Assembly (NCBI RefSeq): GCF_002086125.1
Contig: NZ_MVHG01000039.1
Location: 1 to 42,440 of the forward strand
DNA from: Mycobacterium arosiense ATCC BAA-1401 = DSM 45069
GTDB lineage: Bacteria > Actinomycetota > Actinomycetes > Mycobacteriales > Mycobacteriaceae
Reading direction: 5' to 3'
DNA: 42,440 nt
In this document: piece after piece, positions 11,878-23,423 of the stretch
How positions within the stretch are numbered: the stretch's first letter is position 1
Layout: each line of letters opens with the position of its first letter
Notes under the pieces: generated by a model
What the model was told of the DNA's origin: nothing
The model's database searches: none
What the model saw: only the letters and a program-made list of their open reading frames with translations
Position numbers and translations under genes: made by a program

Positions 11878-12212
11878 CCACACTATCGTTGACCAGGTTG
11901 GCGGTCGGGGCTTGCGGCCTGGCGTTGTCGTTGACCGCCGGCGCCGGCCTGGCGTCCGCCGATCGGGATCTGAGCCCGTTCGTCAATACAACCTGTAACT
12001 ACGACCAGGTGCAATCGGCGCTGCAGGCGGCAGATCCCCAAGCCGCCGCACAATTCAACTCCTCGCCGGAGAGCGTCTCCTTTTTGCGTCAGTTCCTCGC
12101 CGCGCCGCCGAGTCAACGCCAGCGGATGGCCCAGATGCTGGCGAGCCAGCCGGGGGCTGACCAGCAGTTCGGACTCGTCTTGCGGGTCTTCAGCACCTGC
12201 AACAACTACTGA
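11874..12212 (+). CDS. Small exported haemophore-family (MHB-like) protein
   Basis: A 112-residue preprotein. Residues 1-29 form a signal peptide with a hydrophobic core ending ASA before Asp30, a signal peptidase I site. The mature part, about 83 residues, is Gln/Ala-rich and helical-looking. It has one Cys near each end (Cys41 in TTCNYD, Cys109 in STCNNY), probably a disulfide, with a Tyr beside each. The pattern (helices, PPSQRQRMAQ, a terminal Cys) matches the mycobacterial haemophore/haem-binding (MHB) family to which Rv0203 belongs. The protein has no His at all, so the His haem ligation reported for Rv0203 cannot operate. Being coupled by ATGA to the P450 and 2 bp from a SIP reductase, it is part of the operon. 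Family call moderately sure; ligand unknown. Confidence 0.8.
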   Translation: MTTLSLTRLAVGACGLALSLTAGAGLASADRDLSPFVNTTCNYDQVQSALQAADPQAAAQFNSSPESVSFLRQFLAAPPSQRQRMAQMLASQPGADQQFGLVLRVFSTCNNY

Positions 12213-12214
12213 GC

Positions 12215-12982
12215 ATGGCCACGCTCATCGGCGCTTTGCCGCTCGTCAGCGCCCTGCGCGACGCGGTGTTCGTCTCTGCGTCTGTCAGCGAGATCGAGAC
12301 GCTGACACCAAGAATGCGCCGCATCCGGTTCAGCGGCCCGCGGCTGCAAGGGCTGAACTGGACGCCAGGTCAGCAGGTTCGGCTGAAGGTGGAGAGTCTG
12401 CGTGAATCGTGGTCGAAGCTGCATTCATACCCCGTGCTGCGCACGTATTCCATCTATGACGCCGATCCGGACCTCGGCACACTCGACATCGTGATGTTCG
12501 ACCACGACGGTGACCCGAAGGCCGCGACACCCGCAAGACGCTGGGCGACGGCCACCTCCGTCGGAGATCACACCCATATCACCCGGCCCCAGGGCAATCT
12601 CGTTGTTCGGCACGACGCGCCCTACTACGTGTTCGCCGGCGAAGAAACCGCGTCGGTCGCGTTTGCCGCGATGCTTCGAGCCATGCCCCCAACCGCCGAG
12701 GTTTACGGATTGATCGAGGCCGCAACCGACGCCGACCACCTTCCGCTGGCCCGACCCCTAACCCGGGTCGAGCGCGGTGACGCCTCAGCCGCGAACTCCG
12801 CCGTGCTCGCCGACGCCCTGCGTGGCCTCCCACTGCCCGACCATCCCGGGATCGCCTACCTCGCGGGCGAGGCCAGCACCATACAAACCTTACGCAAAAT
12901 ATTGATCACCGAACGTGGCTGGGACCGACGCCAGATACGCACCAAACCCTTTTGGACCCCCGGCCGAACCGGAATGGAGTGA
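12215..12982 (+). CDS. Siderophore-interacting protein (SIP) family FAD-dependent reductase
   Basis: A 255-residue flavoprotein of the SIP/ferric-siderophore reductase family. The N-terminal half is the FAD beta-barrel, starting with RMRRIRFSG and TPGQQVRL; the flavin motif is [14 protein letters not shown] segment followed by GD fits the pyrophosphate-binding part. The C-terminal half is the NAD(P)H domain, ending with the family hallmark [12 protein letters not shown] and a terminal GWDRRQI..FW region. Members reduce Fe(III) in siderophores in the cytosol to release iron. Here it stands between an MHB-like protein and a FAAL inside a biosynthetic operon, so it may instead feed electrons to the P450 or act on an iron complex of the product. 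The ATG is 2 bp after the preceding stop. Confidence 0.88.
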   Translation: MATLIGALPLVSALRDAVFVSASVSEIETLTPRMRRIRFSGPRLQGLNWTPGQQVRLKVESLRESWSKLHSYPVLRTYSIYDADPDLGTLDIVMFDHDGDPKAATPARRWATATSVGDHTHITRPQGNLVVRHDAPYYVFAGEETASVAFAAMLRAMPPTAEVYGLIEAATDADHLPLARPLTRVERGDASAANSAVLADALRGLPLPDHPGIAYLAGEASTIQTLRKILITERGWDRRQIRTKPFWTPGRTGME

Positions 12983-12984
12983 TT

Positions 12985-14724
12985 ATGGGTGAGACGTCCA
13001 TTTCGGATCTGCTGTGTGAACGCGCCAGCTTGCAGCCCAACGACACGGCGTTCACTTTTATTGATTACGAGCAGGATTGGGACGGGGTTGCCGAAAGCGT
13101 GACGTGGTCGCAGCTGTATCGGCGAACGGTGAACGTTGCACGGGAACTCCAACATTGCGGGTCGACGGGCGACCGCGCCGTCATAATGGCCCCGCAGGGG
13201 CTTGATTACATCGTGGCGTTTCTCGGCGCGTTGCAGGCGGGACAGATCGCGGTTCCGCTTTCGGTTCCGCTAGGCGGCGTCAGCGATGAGCGCGTCAGTT
13301 CGGTGCTGCGCGACTCGTCGCCGACTGTCGTTCTCACCACGTCCCCTGCTGCGGGAACCGTTGCCGAGTACGTCAAGTCGGAATCTGGCGGACCCGTTCC
13401 ATCGGTCGTGGAGGTTGACCTGCTGGACCTGGACGCCCGCACCGGATCCGGCGCCGGGACGGAGAATCACCCAGATCTGGCGTATTTGCAGTACACGTCC
13501 GGGTCGACGCGCCAACCGGCCGGGGTCATGGTCTCGCATCAGAACTTGATGGCGAATTTCAGGCAGGTCATGTGCGACTTTTTTGTGGAGTACGGAGGCG
13601 TCGCGCCACCAGCCACGACACTAGTGTCGTGGCTGCCGTTTTACCACGATATGGGTTTGGTACTGGGAGTGTGCGCACCGATTCTGGCCGGAATCCGCGC
13701 TGTGCTGACGAGTCCAGTGTCGTTCCTGCAGCGACCGGCCCGATGGATGCAATTGCTGGCCAAGGAAAGTCACGCGTTTTCGGCGGCGCCGAACTTCGCC
13801 TTCGAATTGGCGGCACGCAAGACATCAGACGAGGATATGGCCGGACTGGATCTGGGGGACGTGCTGGTCATCGCCAGCGGTAGCGAACGGGTGCATCCTG
13901 CGACGATGCGGCGCTTCACCGACCGGTTCGCGCGCTTCAATTTGCCCGAGAGCGCGATACGGCCAAGCTATGGCCTCGCAGAGGCAACGGTGTACGCGTT
14001 GACCCGTACACCGGCGGAACCGCTCAAAATCGTCCACTTCGAATCCGACGAGCTGGCCACCGGCACCGCGCAGCGATGCGAAAGCACAACCGGCACACCG
14101 CTGGTCAGCTACGGTGCACCGCGGTCACCGATGATTCGTGTCGTTGATCCCGACACGAGAATCGAGTGCCCGCAGCGAACCGTCGGTGAGATCTGGGTGC
14201 ACGGTGACAACGTCGCTATGGGTTATTGGCAAAAGCCCCAAGAGAGCGAACGCACCTTCGGCGATCGGCTTATCGCTCCGTCGGCCGGCACGCCCGAAGC
14301 GCCGTGGCTGCGAACCGGCGACTCGGGGTTCTTCTTCGAAGGTGAGCTGTTTGTCATCGGCCGCATCAAGGACCTGTTGATCGTCTACGGGCGTAACCAC
14401 TCACCCGACGACATCGAGGCGACAATCCAGGAGATCACCCGGGGCCGGTGCGCGGCGATAGCGGTTCCGCATGACGGCATCGAAAAGCTTGTCGTCATTG
14501 TCGAAGTCAAAAACCAGCGCACGTCCCACGAAGAGGGAGCGGACAAGCTCGCGGTCGTCCAGCGCGAAGTCACCTCGGCTGTGTCCAACTCGCATGGACT
14601 CGGCGTCGCGGATCTGGTTGTGGTGGCGCCGGGGTCGATACCGATCACCACAAGCGGCAAGGTGCGGCGGTCGGCGTGCGCCGAGCAGTACCGGCAGGGG
14701 CAGTTCGCCCGCTTGAACTCTTAG
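12985..14724 (+). CDS. Fatty-acyl-AMP ligase (FAAL, FadD-type)
   Basis: A 579-residue adenylate-forming enzyme of the FAAL class, which activates long-chain fatty acids as acyl-AMP and hands them to a carrier or PKS domain rather than to CoA. Diagnostic features are the ATP loop [12 protein letters not shown] starting at Tyr170, the FAAL-typical [45 protein letters not shown], and the C-terminal Lys in SGKVRR. The longer in-frame reading from 12952 is not needed: ATG 12985 is 2 bp after the previous stop. It is the last gene of the operon and supplies the obvious starter for the Mas-like PKS or for the NRPS. Confidence 0.93.
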   Translation: MGETSISDLLCERASLQPNDTAFTFIDYEQDWDGVAESVTWSQLYRRTVNVARELQHCGSTGDRAVIMAPQGLDYIVAFLGALQAGQIAVPLSVPLGGVSDERVSSVLRDSSPTVVLTTSPAAGTVAEYVKSESGGPVPSVVEVDLLDLDARTGSGAGTENHPDLAYLQYTSGSTRQPAGVMVSHQNLMANFRQVMCDFFVEYGGVAPPATTLVSWLPFYHDMGLVLGVCAPILAGIRAVLTSPVSFLQRPARWMQLLAKESHAFSAAPNFAFELAARKTSDEDMAGLDLGDVLVIASGSERVHPATMRRFTDRFARFNLPESAIRPSYGLAEATVYALTRTPAEPLKIVHFESDELATGTAQRCESTTGTPLVSYGAPRSPMIRVVDPDTRIECPQRTVGEIWVHGDNVAMGYWQKPQESERTFGDRLIAPSAGTPEAPWLRTGDSGFFFEGELFVIGRIKDLLIVYGRNHSPDDIEATIQEITRGRCAAIAVPHDGIEKLVVIVEVKNQRTSHEEGADKLAVVQREVTSAVSNSHGLGVADLVVVAPGSIPITTSGKVRRSACAEQYRQGQFARLNS

Positions 14725-14959
14725 GTGGTGTCGCGGCAGAGGGTCGCGAAGGATTCTTTTCCTCGCCCTCATCCGGGTTTGGGACCGGTTCACACGGCTG
14801 CTTAATCGGCCTGCCGTAAGTCAAAAGCGATGGAATGGCCATCGTCGAGCGGAAAATTGCTCATCGGTTTTCCGGACCGTCTGGTCGAGGCGCGAAAGTT
14901 GTGGTGTCGTCCACCCGCGCTACCGAAAAGGCTGTTGATCCGCGTTTTTCTTCCCTTTA

Positions 14960-15007
14960 GCGGATGAACTGAGTTCCGCCCGTCATTCGCTGACGTCCTT
15001 CTTTTTT
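14960..15007 (+). terminator. Terminator-like tandem hairpins with T-tract after the FAAL gene
   Basis: GCGGA (14960-14964) can pair with TCCGC (14975-14979), enclosing GAACT-G-AGTTC. Next, CGTCA (14981-14985) pairs with TGACG (14991-14995) around TTCGC and is followed by TCCTTCTTTTTT. This would end + strand transcripts about 240 bp after the FAAL stop. It overlaps the 3' end of the small - strand ORF. Stems are short, so confidence is limited. Confidence 0.4.
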
Positions 15008-15156
15008 GCTGCATCCCGAGGCTTACCCACCGGGCGCCAGCAGAATAGGTTGCTCCCCTGACGGTGCCAGAGATAGGTGTCAAGATCACCCAAGCTGGCA
15101 CGCGATACAAATTTCCACATTGAAAAATCAGGTGGAGTCGATTTCCTGTGCATCAT
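14983..15156 (-). CDS. Small hypothetical protein (57 aa) with strong RBS
   Basis: A short ORF of 57 codons that I do not recognise. Support comes from the near-perfect ribosome binding site just before the ATG ATG pair. The second ATG (15153) has the better spacing, so 56 residues are possible. The product is basic, with three Trp, one Cys and a Lys-rich end: a DLDTYLWHRQG stretch, then NLFCWRPVGKP and AAKKKD. It has no signal peptide or membrane segment. It lacks the MbtH signatures, so it is not the NRPS helper protein. Local GC is low (about 45% over 15121-15180 by hand count). It faces the FAAL gene convergently, and the terminator-like T-tract encodes its Lys run. A longer reading from 15393 is possible but looks like a shadow. 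Confidence 0.45.
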   Translation of the reverse strand: MMHRKSTPPDFSMWKFVSRASLGDLDTYLWHRQGSNLFCWRPVGKPRDAAKKKDVSE

Positions 15157-15166
15157 CCCTCCTTTC
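15157..15166 (-). promoter_or_regulatory. Ribosome binding site GAAAGGAGGG
   Basis: Read on the - strand, GAAAGGAGGG directly precedes ATGATG at 15156-15151. The AGGAGG core is 1 nt from the first ATG and 4 nt from the second. It is one of the strongest RBS matches in the window and lies in otherwise non-coding sequence. Confidence 0.55.
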
Positions 15167-15593
15167 AAATACTGGAGCCGACTCGAACGAAGCCGCCTGA
15201 TCCCGGTCGCGCACCCGTGGCTCGCGACAAACCCGGAGCAGACGAACCCGGAAAGGTCGGCGATGAAAATGGGTCTGGCAGTGCACAACAGCGGGACCGG
15301 TGCCCCGACAGCAGACCGCCGCTGCAAGGGGCACGCAACGGCGCGCGCGGTCGAGTCCGGCGCGCGGCGGCTGGGTTGGCTGGGCCGCCGCACGCCGGTG
15401 ACTCGGCGGTCATGGCCGAATCGCCTTTGTTTCGATGACGTTTGGCGTCGCTTTGGAAACGTCTACCGACGTCGCTTGCGGCGGGGTCAAACTGTTGATT
15501 GTCATCCGGCGATCCCCCGGCGACATGCGCAATTGCGTGTCATGCCGGCGAGCGTATGGCCGGCGCCGACTCCACCGGCTGGATGCGAGCCAA

Positions 15594-15631
15594 TTAGAGT
15601 AGTGGAAACGTCCAGTTAGCGTAGTGTTTAC
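15594..15631. repeat. Tandem 16-bp direct repeat (operator candidate)
   Basis: TTAGAGTAGTGGAAAC (15594-15609) and TTAGCGTAGTGTTTAC (15616-15631) share 12 of 16 bases and start 22 bp apart, about two helical turns. That suits cooperative binding of a repressor or activator. It lies 228 bp before the SDR start. The second copy continues into GTGTTTACAC, with GTGT/ACAC arms. Confidence 0.55.
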
Positions 15632-15678
15632 ACAGAAAACGCCGCCGAGGCCGATTCAGCGGAGCGCATCACGGGGTG

Positions 15679-15747
15679 GTAAGAGTGGCGCCAGAGCCCG
15701 CGAGATAAACCCGTACAAAATGCCTCTACGCAAAACGTGTAAGAGTG
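15679..15747. repeat. 9-bp direct repeat GTAAGAGTG, two copies
   Basis: GTAAGAGTG occurs at 15679-15687 and again at 15739-15747, exactly 60 bp apart start to start, both followed by a GC-rich triplet. It may be a second set of regulator contacts, or chance. Confidence 0.35.
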
Positions 15748-15764
15748 CGCTGGGGCCATTTTGA

Positions 15765-15778
15765 GCTAATCGATTAGC
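15765..15778. promoter_or_regulatory. Perfect 14-bp palindrome GCTAATCGATTAGC
   Basis: A perfect inverted repeat in an AT-rich stretch, 80 bp before the SDR ATG, where an operator is expected. It does not match the IdeR iron box as I know it. Confidence 0.5.
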
Positions 15779-15817
15779 CTGCTGATTCAGCGCTGCTCGG
15801 GGGCTGACCCCAGGCGC

Positions 15818-15841
15818 GCGGGCGTGGGTTCGAACGCCCGC
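15818..15841. other. 7-bp-stem hairpin in the SDR leader
   Basis: GCGGGCG (15818-15824) pairs with CGCCCGC (15835-15841) around a 10-nt loop, ending 17 bp before the SDR start. The loop contains GGTTCGAA, which resembles a tRNA T-loop, but no cloverleaf surrounds it. It might affect translation of the SDR. Confidence 0.4.
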
Positions 15842-15858
15842 ACGGTACGTTGGCGACC

Positions 15859-16737
15859 ATGACATCGCTGCAGGACAAAGTCGTTCTTATCACCGGCGGT
15901 GCCCGGGGGATCGGGGCTGAAACCGCTCGGCGGTTGTTTGCGACGGGAGCCAAACTCGTCCTGACCGATCTCAACGAAGCCGACCTGAAAGCCCTCGCGG
16001 CCGAACTCGGCGAGGAACGGGTGTTGACGGCGGTCGCCGATGTGCGCGATCTGTCCGCGATGGAGGCCGCCGCCGCTCGGGCCGTCGAGCGATTCGGCGG
16101 CATCGACGTGGTGGTAGCCAACGCCGGCATCGCCAGCTACGGGTCGGTGCTGCAAGTCGACCCCGACGCGTTCCAACGGGTGCTCGACATCAACGTGCTC
16201 GGCGTCTTTCACGCCGTGCGCGCGACGTTGCCGGCGTTGATCAAGCGCCGGGGCTATGTGCTTATCGTCTCGTCGCTGGCCGCCTACACCGCCTGCCCAG
16301 GTCTGGCGCCGTACAACGCCTCCAAGGCCGGTGTCGAGCTGCTGGCCAATGCGCTGCGGCTGGAGGTGGCCCACTTGGGCGTCACGGTCGGGTCGGCGCA
16401 CATGTCGTGGATCGACACCGCCCTGGTCCGCGACACCCAATCCGACCTGCCCGCATTCAACCAGCTGCTGGCCAGCTTCCCGTGGCCACTGAACAAAACG
16501 ACGACCGTCGACAAGTGCGCGGCCGCTTTCGTCAAGGGCATCCAGCGGCGTCGCACCCGCGTCTACTGCCCCCGCTGGGTGGCGCTGTTTCGGTGGGTCA
16601 AGCCGGTGCTGTCCAGCCCGGTGGGCGAAATGCCCCTGCACAAATCCACCGCCGAGCTGCTGCCCCAGCTGGACGCCCAAGTTGCCGCGCTGGGCCGTTC
16701 CACCAGCGCCTACAACCGCGACCTCGGCACGTCCTAA
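15859..16737 (+). CDS. Short-chain dehydrogenase/reductase (Rv2129c-like)
   Basis: A 292-residue classical SDR. The cofactor loop TGGARGIG is near residue 12, with NAGIAS for the beta4 strand and the catalytic Ser (VSSLAAYT) and Tyr-Lys (YNASKAG). Its length and position next to ansP1 fit Rv2129c (293 aa) of M. tuberculosis. Substrate unknown. ATG 15859 is preferred over the upstream in-frame TTG at 15850. It converges on ansP1: the tetranucleotide CTAA at 16734-16737 supplies the stops of both genes (TAA here, TAG on the other strand). Although just downstream of the NRPS-PKS operon, a 1.1-kb boundary separates them, so it is probably not part of that pathway. Confidence 0.9.
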   Translation: MTSLQDKVVLITGGARGIGAETARRLFATGAKLVLTDLNEADLKALAAELGEERVLTAVADVRDLSAMEAAAARAVERFGGIDVVVANAGIASYGSVLQVDPDAFQRVLDINVLGVFHAVRATLPALIKRRGYVLIVSSLAAYTACPGLAPYNASKAGVELLANALRLEVAHLGVTVGSAHMSWIDTALVRDTQSDLPAFNQLLASFPWPLNKTTTVDKCAAAFVKGIQRRRTRVYCPRWVALFRWVKPVLSSPVGEMPLHKSTAELLPQLDAQVAALGRSTSAYNRDLGTS

Positions 16738-18197
16738 CCGGTCGGGGCCGCGCGCTGCGCCGCGACGGCAGCCACCCGGCGGCGCACCAGGAACCATCCG
16801 GCGCTCAGCGCCGGGATGACCACCACCACCGTCGCGATGGTCCAGGTGCCGGTCTCCTTGTCGAACGCCATCATGACCAGGACGCCGGCCAGAAACGCCA
16901 GGGTGAGATACCCCGAATACGGGGCCCACGGCATCCGGAACCGCGGCCGTTCTACCCGTCCGGACTTGGCCAGCCGGTAGAAGCGCAGCTGACACAGCAC
17001 GATGGTGGCCCAGCTCGCGATGATTCCCGGCGCCACGATGTTGAGCACGATCTCGAAGGCTTCGCCGGGGTTGACCGCGTTCAGCGCGATGCCGAGCAGG
17101 CAGATAGCGGCCGCCATCGCGATGCCGACGAAGGGCACCCCGTTCTTCGACATCCGGGTCGCGAACCGGGGACCGCTGCCGCTGGACGCCATCGAGTGCA
17201 TGATGCGGCCGGTGGAGTACAGCCCGGCGTTCAGGCTCGACAGGGCGGCGGTGAGCACCACGATGTTCATCAGGTCCCCGGCGCCGTGGAAGCCGATCTT
17301 GGAAAAGAAAGTGACGAAAGGACTTTCGGTGGCCTTATAAGAGGTGTAGGGCAGCAGCAAGGCCAGCAGCGCCACCGACCCGACGTAGAAGATCGCGATG
17401 CGCGCTATCACAGAATTGATCGCGCGGGGCATGACCTTCTCCGGCTCGGCGGTCTCCCCGGCGGCGGTGCCCACCAATTCGATGGCGGCATAGGCGAATA
17501 CGACGCCCGAGGTGGTGAGCAGCACCGCCAGCACGCCCGAGGGAAACAGCCCGCCGTGGTGGGTCCACAGGCTCAGGCCGGTGCTGTGGCCGTCGATCCG
17601 ATAGCGCCCCGCCAGGAAGACGATCCCGACAACCAGGAAGGCAACCAGCGCGAGAACCTTGACCAGCGCCGCCCAGAATTCCAACTCGCCGAACCACTCC
17701 ACAGAGATCAGGTTCATCGACAGCACCACGACCAGGGCGAGCAGCGCCAACAGCCACTGGGGAATGGATTCGAAGGCCGTCCACCGTCGCAGGTAGGTGG
17801 CGATCGCGGTGGTGTCCACAATGGCCGTCATCGACCAGCCCAGGAAGTACATCCAGCCGATCGCGTAGGCGGCCTTCTCGCCGAAGAACTCCCGCGAATA
17901 CGACACGAACGAGCCCGACGAAGGACGATGCAAGACCAACTCGCCCAGGGCTCGCAGGATGAGAAAGACGAACACCCCACACACGGCGTAGACCAGGAAC
18001 ATCCCGGGTCCCCCCTTGGCGAGCCGCCCGCCTGCTCCGAGGAACAGCCCGGAGCCGATCGCGCCGCCGATGCCGATCATCTGCACCTGGCGGGGCTTGA
18101 GTCCCTTGTGGTAGCCGGCGTCTTCGCCGAAATCGCCGGCGACAGCGTCGGAACCGGCTATGTGATTTGGGTTGCCATCGTCGGGCAACGCGGCCAT
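16734..18197 (-). CDS. ansP1: L-asparagine permease AnsP1 (APC family amino acid transporter)
   Basis: A 487-residue polytopic membrane protein of the amino acid-polyamine-organocation family, with about 12 hydrophobic helices. The N-terminus has the family signature [21 protein letters not shown], followed by [16 protein letters not shown]. It is very close to M. tuberculosis AnsP1 (Rv2127, 489 aa), an asparagine importer of the plasma membrane, as recalled. The in-frame start at 18209 is a TTG, so ATG 18197 is preferred. It converges with the SDR with overlapping stops. It is followed upstream, on the same strand, by the PAC2-family gene 107 bp away. Confidence 0.9.
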   Translation of the reverse strand: MAALPDDGNPNHIAGSDAVAGDFGEDAGYHKGLKPRQVQMIGIGGAIGSGLFLGAGGRLAKGGPGMFLVYAVCGVFVFLILRALGELVLHRPSSGSFVSYSREFFGEKAAYAIGWMYFLGWSMTAIVDTTAIATYLRRWTAFESIPQWLLALLALVVVLSMNLISVEWFGELEFWAALVKVLALVAFLVVGIVFLAGRYRIDGHSTGLSLWTHHGGLFPSGVLAVLLTTSGVVFAYAAIELVGTAAGETAEPEKVMPRAINSVIARIAIFYVGSVALLALLLPYTSYKATESPFVTFFSKIGFHGAGDLMNIVVLTAALSSLNAGLYSTGRIMHSMASSGSGPRFATRMSKNGVPFVGIAMAAAICLLGIALNAVNPGEAFEIVLNIVAPGIIASWATIVLCQLRFYRLAKSGRVERPRFRMPWAPYSGYLTLAFLAGVLVMMAFDKETGTWTIATVVVVIPALSAGWFLVRRRVAAVAAQRAAPTG

Positions 18198-18304
18198 GAA
18201 ACGATCCAATCGGTAGTCGCGAAGCGATGCTTCCGTAGTTGATCGGTCGACGGCAAGTTCTCAGACGCCCGCCGGCGACCTGTGGTCAGTCTCGATGATG
18301 GCGA

Positions 18305-19195
18305 CTAGCGCCCGAAGCCGGGGCGACGGCGGCGCAGGTAGCGCTCGAACTCGGCGGCCAGCGCGTCGCCGTCGATCTTGCCCAGGGCGTCGTTCATGTC
18401 GATCTCGGCGTCGCCGCGTTGCTCGAGCGACAGCACGTACTCGGCGAGGTCCTCGTCTTCGGCGGTCATCTCGGTCACCGCCTGCTCCCATTCCTCGGCG
18501 TCTGTCGGCAGGTCGGCCAGCGGCACCTCGATGTCGAGGACGTCCTCGACGCGGCGTAGCAGGGCAACCGTCGCCTTCGGGTTCGGCGGCTGTGAGACGT
18601 AGTGCGGCACCGCGGCCCAGAACGTCACCGCGGGAATCCCGGCGGCCACGCACGAGTCCTGAAACACCCCAGCGATGCCCGTCGGACCCTCGTAGCGGCT
18701 TTCCTCGAGGCCGAAGCGCCTGGCCGACTCGGGGGAGTAGGCCGCGCCCGAAACCGGGACCGGTCGGGTGTGCGGGGTGTCGGCCAGCAGCGCGCCCAGG
18801 ATCACCACGGTGTCCACGTTGAGTTTGTCGGCGATGGCCACCAGCTCGGCGCAGAAAGTGCGCCAGCGCATGTTGGGTTCGACGCCGTGCATCAACACCA
18901 CATCGCGGTCGCTGCCGGGCGGGCGGCAATGCGAGATCCGCATCGCGGGCCACACCAGCTCGCGGGTCACCCCGTCCACCTGCCGGATCACCGGGCGATT
19001 TACCTGGTAGTCGTAATAGGCCTCGTCGTCGATCTCCAGGATCGGGTCCGCTTCCCAGATGGCCTCGAGGTGTTCGAGCGCGTCGCTGGCCGCGTCGCCG
19101 GCGTCGTTCCAGCCCTCGAAGGCGGCCACGACGACGGTGTGGTGCAGTTCGGGCAATGCCGCTTCGCCAAAGGGAGGGCCGTCGGGCGGGGTCAC
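18305..19195 (-). CDS. PAC2 family protein (Rv2125-like)
   Basis: A 296-residue protein of the PAC2 (proteasome assembly chaperone 2-like) family, equivalent to Rv2125. Recognisable parts are VVAAFEGWNDAGDAAS at the N-terminus, YYDYQVNRPVIR, a GVEPNMRWRTF stretch, VVILGALLADTPHTRPV, and GPTGIAGVFQDSC. The C-terminal 70 residues are acidic and end in a basic RRRRPGFGR tail. The start is GTG 19195. In bacteria its role is not established; the fold is shared with proteasome assembly chaperones, and mycobacteria do have a proteasome. No membrane segments or signal peptide. Confidence 0.88.
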   Translation of the reverse strand: MTPPDGPPFGEAALPELHHTVVVAAFEGWNDAGDAASDALEHLEAIWEADPILEIDDEAYYDYQVNRPVIRQVDGVTRELVWPAMRISHCRPPGSDRDVVLMHGVEPNMRWRTFCAELVAIADKLNVDTVVILGALLADTPHTRPVPVSGAAYSPESARRFGLEESRYEGPTGIAGVFQDSCVAAGIPAVTFWAAVPHYVSQPPNPKATVALLRRVEDVLDIEVPLADLPTDAEEWEQAVTEMTAEDEDLAEYVLSLEQRGDAEIDMNDALGKIDGDALAAEFERYLRRRRPGFGR

Positions 19196-19216
19196 AGAAT
19201 TAGCGTACGGCCTTCC

Positions 19217-19307
19217 GCGCGGCGACGATGCGGACCGTGGGCGGTCCGCTCAGGAGTCGCGCAATTGGGTCGAGCGCGGCGACGATGCGGACCGTGGGCG
19301 GTCCGCT
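19217..19307. repeat. Duplicated 34-bp hairpin element
   Basis: The same 34 bp occurs at 19217-19250 and 19274-19307 (57 bp apart). Each copy begins GCGCGGCGACGATGC and contains GCGGACC-GTGGGC-GGTCCGC, a perfect 7-bp stem. It resembles small dispersed intergenic repeats of mycobacteria and sits just outside the PAC2 start. Confidence 0.75.
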
Positions 19308-19638
19308 GAGCGACTCGCACAACCGCGCTCAACCGCGGGTTTTCATAGAACGACTATCCTTACGGCGTGACCGCACGCCCGCGGAACTCACGTCAGAGGA
19401 CTTCAACGCCCGGCGTCGCGGCCGTCGAGACGAAATACCACCGGCTGCAAAATGGTTAACCTTGGTAACTATCACGTCGCTGGCAGGGCACGAGCTGTCG
19501 ATAGCGGCGATGAGTTGGGCGTCCGGACGTCGATCGGGTGACGACGTAGACTTCTCTGGTCGAGAGGCGTTGCAACGGATATGGGCCTTCGCCCGTGTCC
19601 GCCACGCTCGGCATAGTCAAGGACGCCTTCCGCTATGG
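19308..19638 (+). other. metH leader region, no riboswitch recognised
   Basis: About 330 bp between the 34-bp repeats and the metH RBS. I looked for a B12-box or a SAM riboswitch core and saw neither. It contains an AT-richer stretch around 19450-19470 that could be the promoter, but no clear -35/-10 pair. Confidence 0.4.
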
Positions 19639-19644
19639 AAGGAG
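19639..19644 (+). promoter_or_regulatory. Ribosome binding site AAGGAG of metH
   Basis: AAGGAG lies 5 nt before GTG 19650. It overlaps the in-frame ATG 19635 reading, which therefore cannot use it. This fixes GTG 19650 as the most likely start. Confidence 0.65.
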
Positions 19645-19649
19645 TGCAC

Positions 19650-23404
<3,755 letters not shown>

Positions 23405-23423
<19 letters not shown>

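Larger units (their letters stand above)
15167..15858. other. Non-coding boundary region with repeats and palindromes
   Basis: I see no convincing gene between the small ORF and the SDR. Open frames here give Arg/Trp/Cys-rich products typical of non-coding high-GC DNA. The region holds the repeats and palindromes listed separately, any of which could be operators for the SDR or the small ORF. No tRNA, insertion sequence or integrase remnant was recognised. Confidence 0.5.

Noticed and set aside
14983..15156. MbtH-like NRPS helper
   Set aside because: It lacks the conserved SLWP and Trp-Asp-Arg-Pro signatures of MbtH proteins.
15077..15619. 180-codon open frame on the + strand between the small ORF and the SDR
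   Set aside because: The product is rich in Arg, Trp and Cys without recognisable motifs, has no RBS and overlaps the small - strand ORF. It looks like a chance frame in GC-rich DNA.
15811..15858. Possible tRNA because of GGTTCGAA at 15827-15834
   Set aside because: The surrounding sequence does not give acceptor, D and anticodon stems; it is a simple hairpin loop.
14725..15858. IdeR iron box next to the lipopeptide operon
   Set aside because: No match to the TTAGGTTAGNCTAACCTAA-type palindrome was seen; the operon promoter lies outside the window, so iron control cannot be judged here.
19308..19638. Cobalamin or SAM riboswitch before metH
   Set aside because: No B12-box or SAM core was found by eye in the leader.
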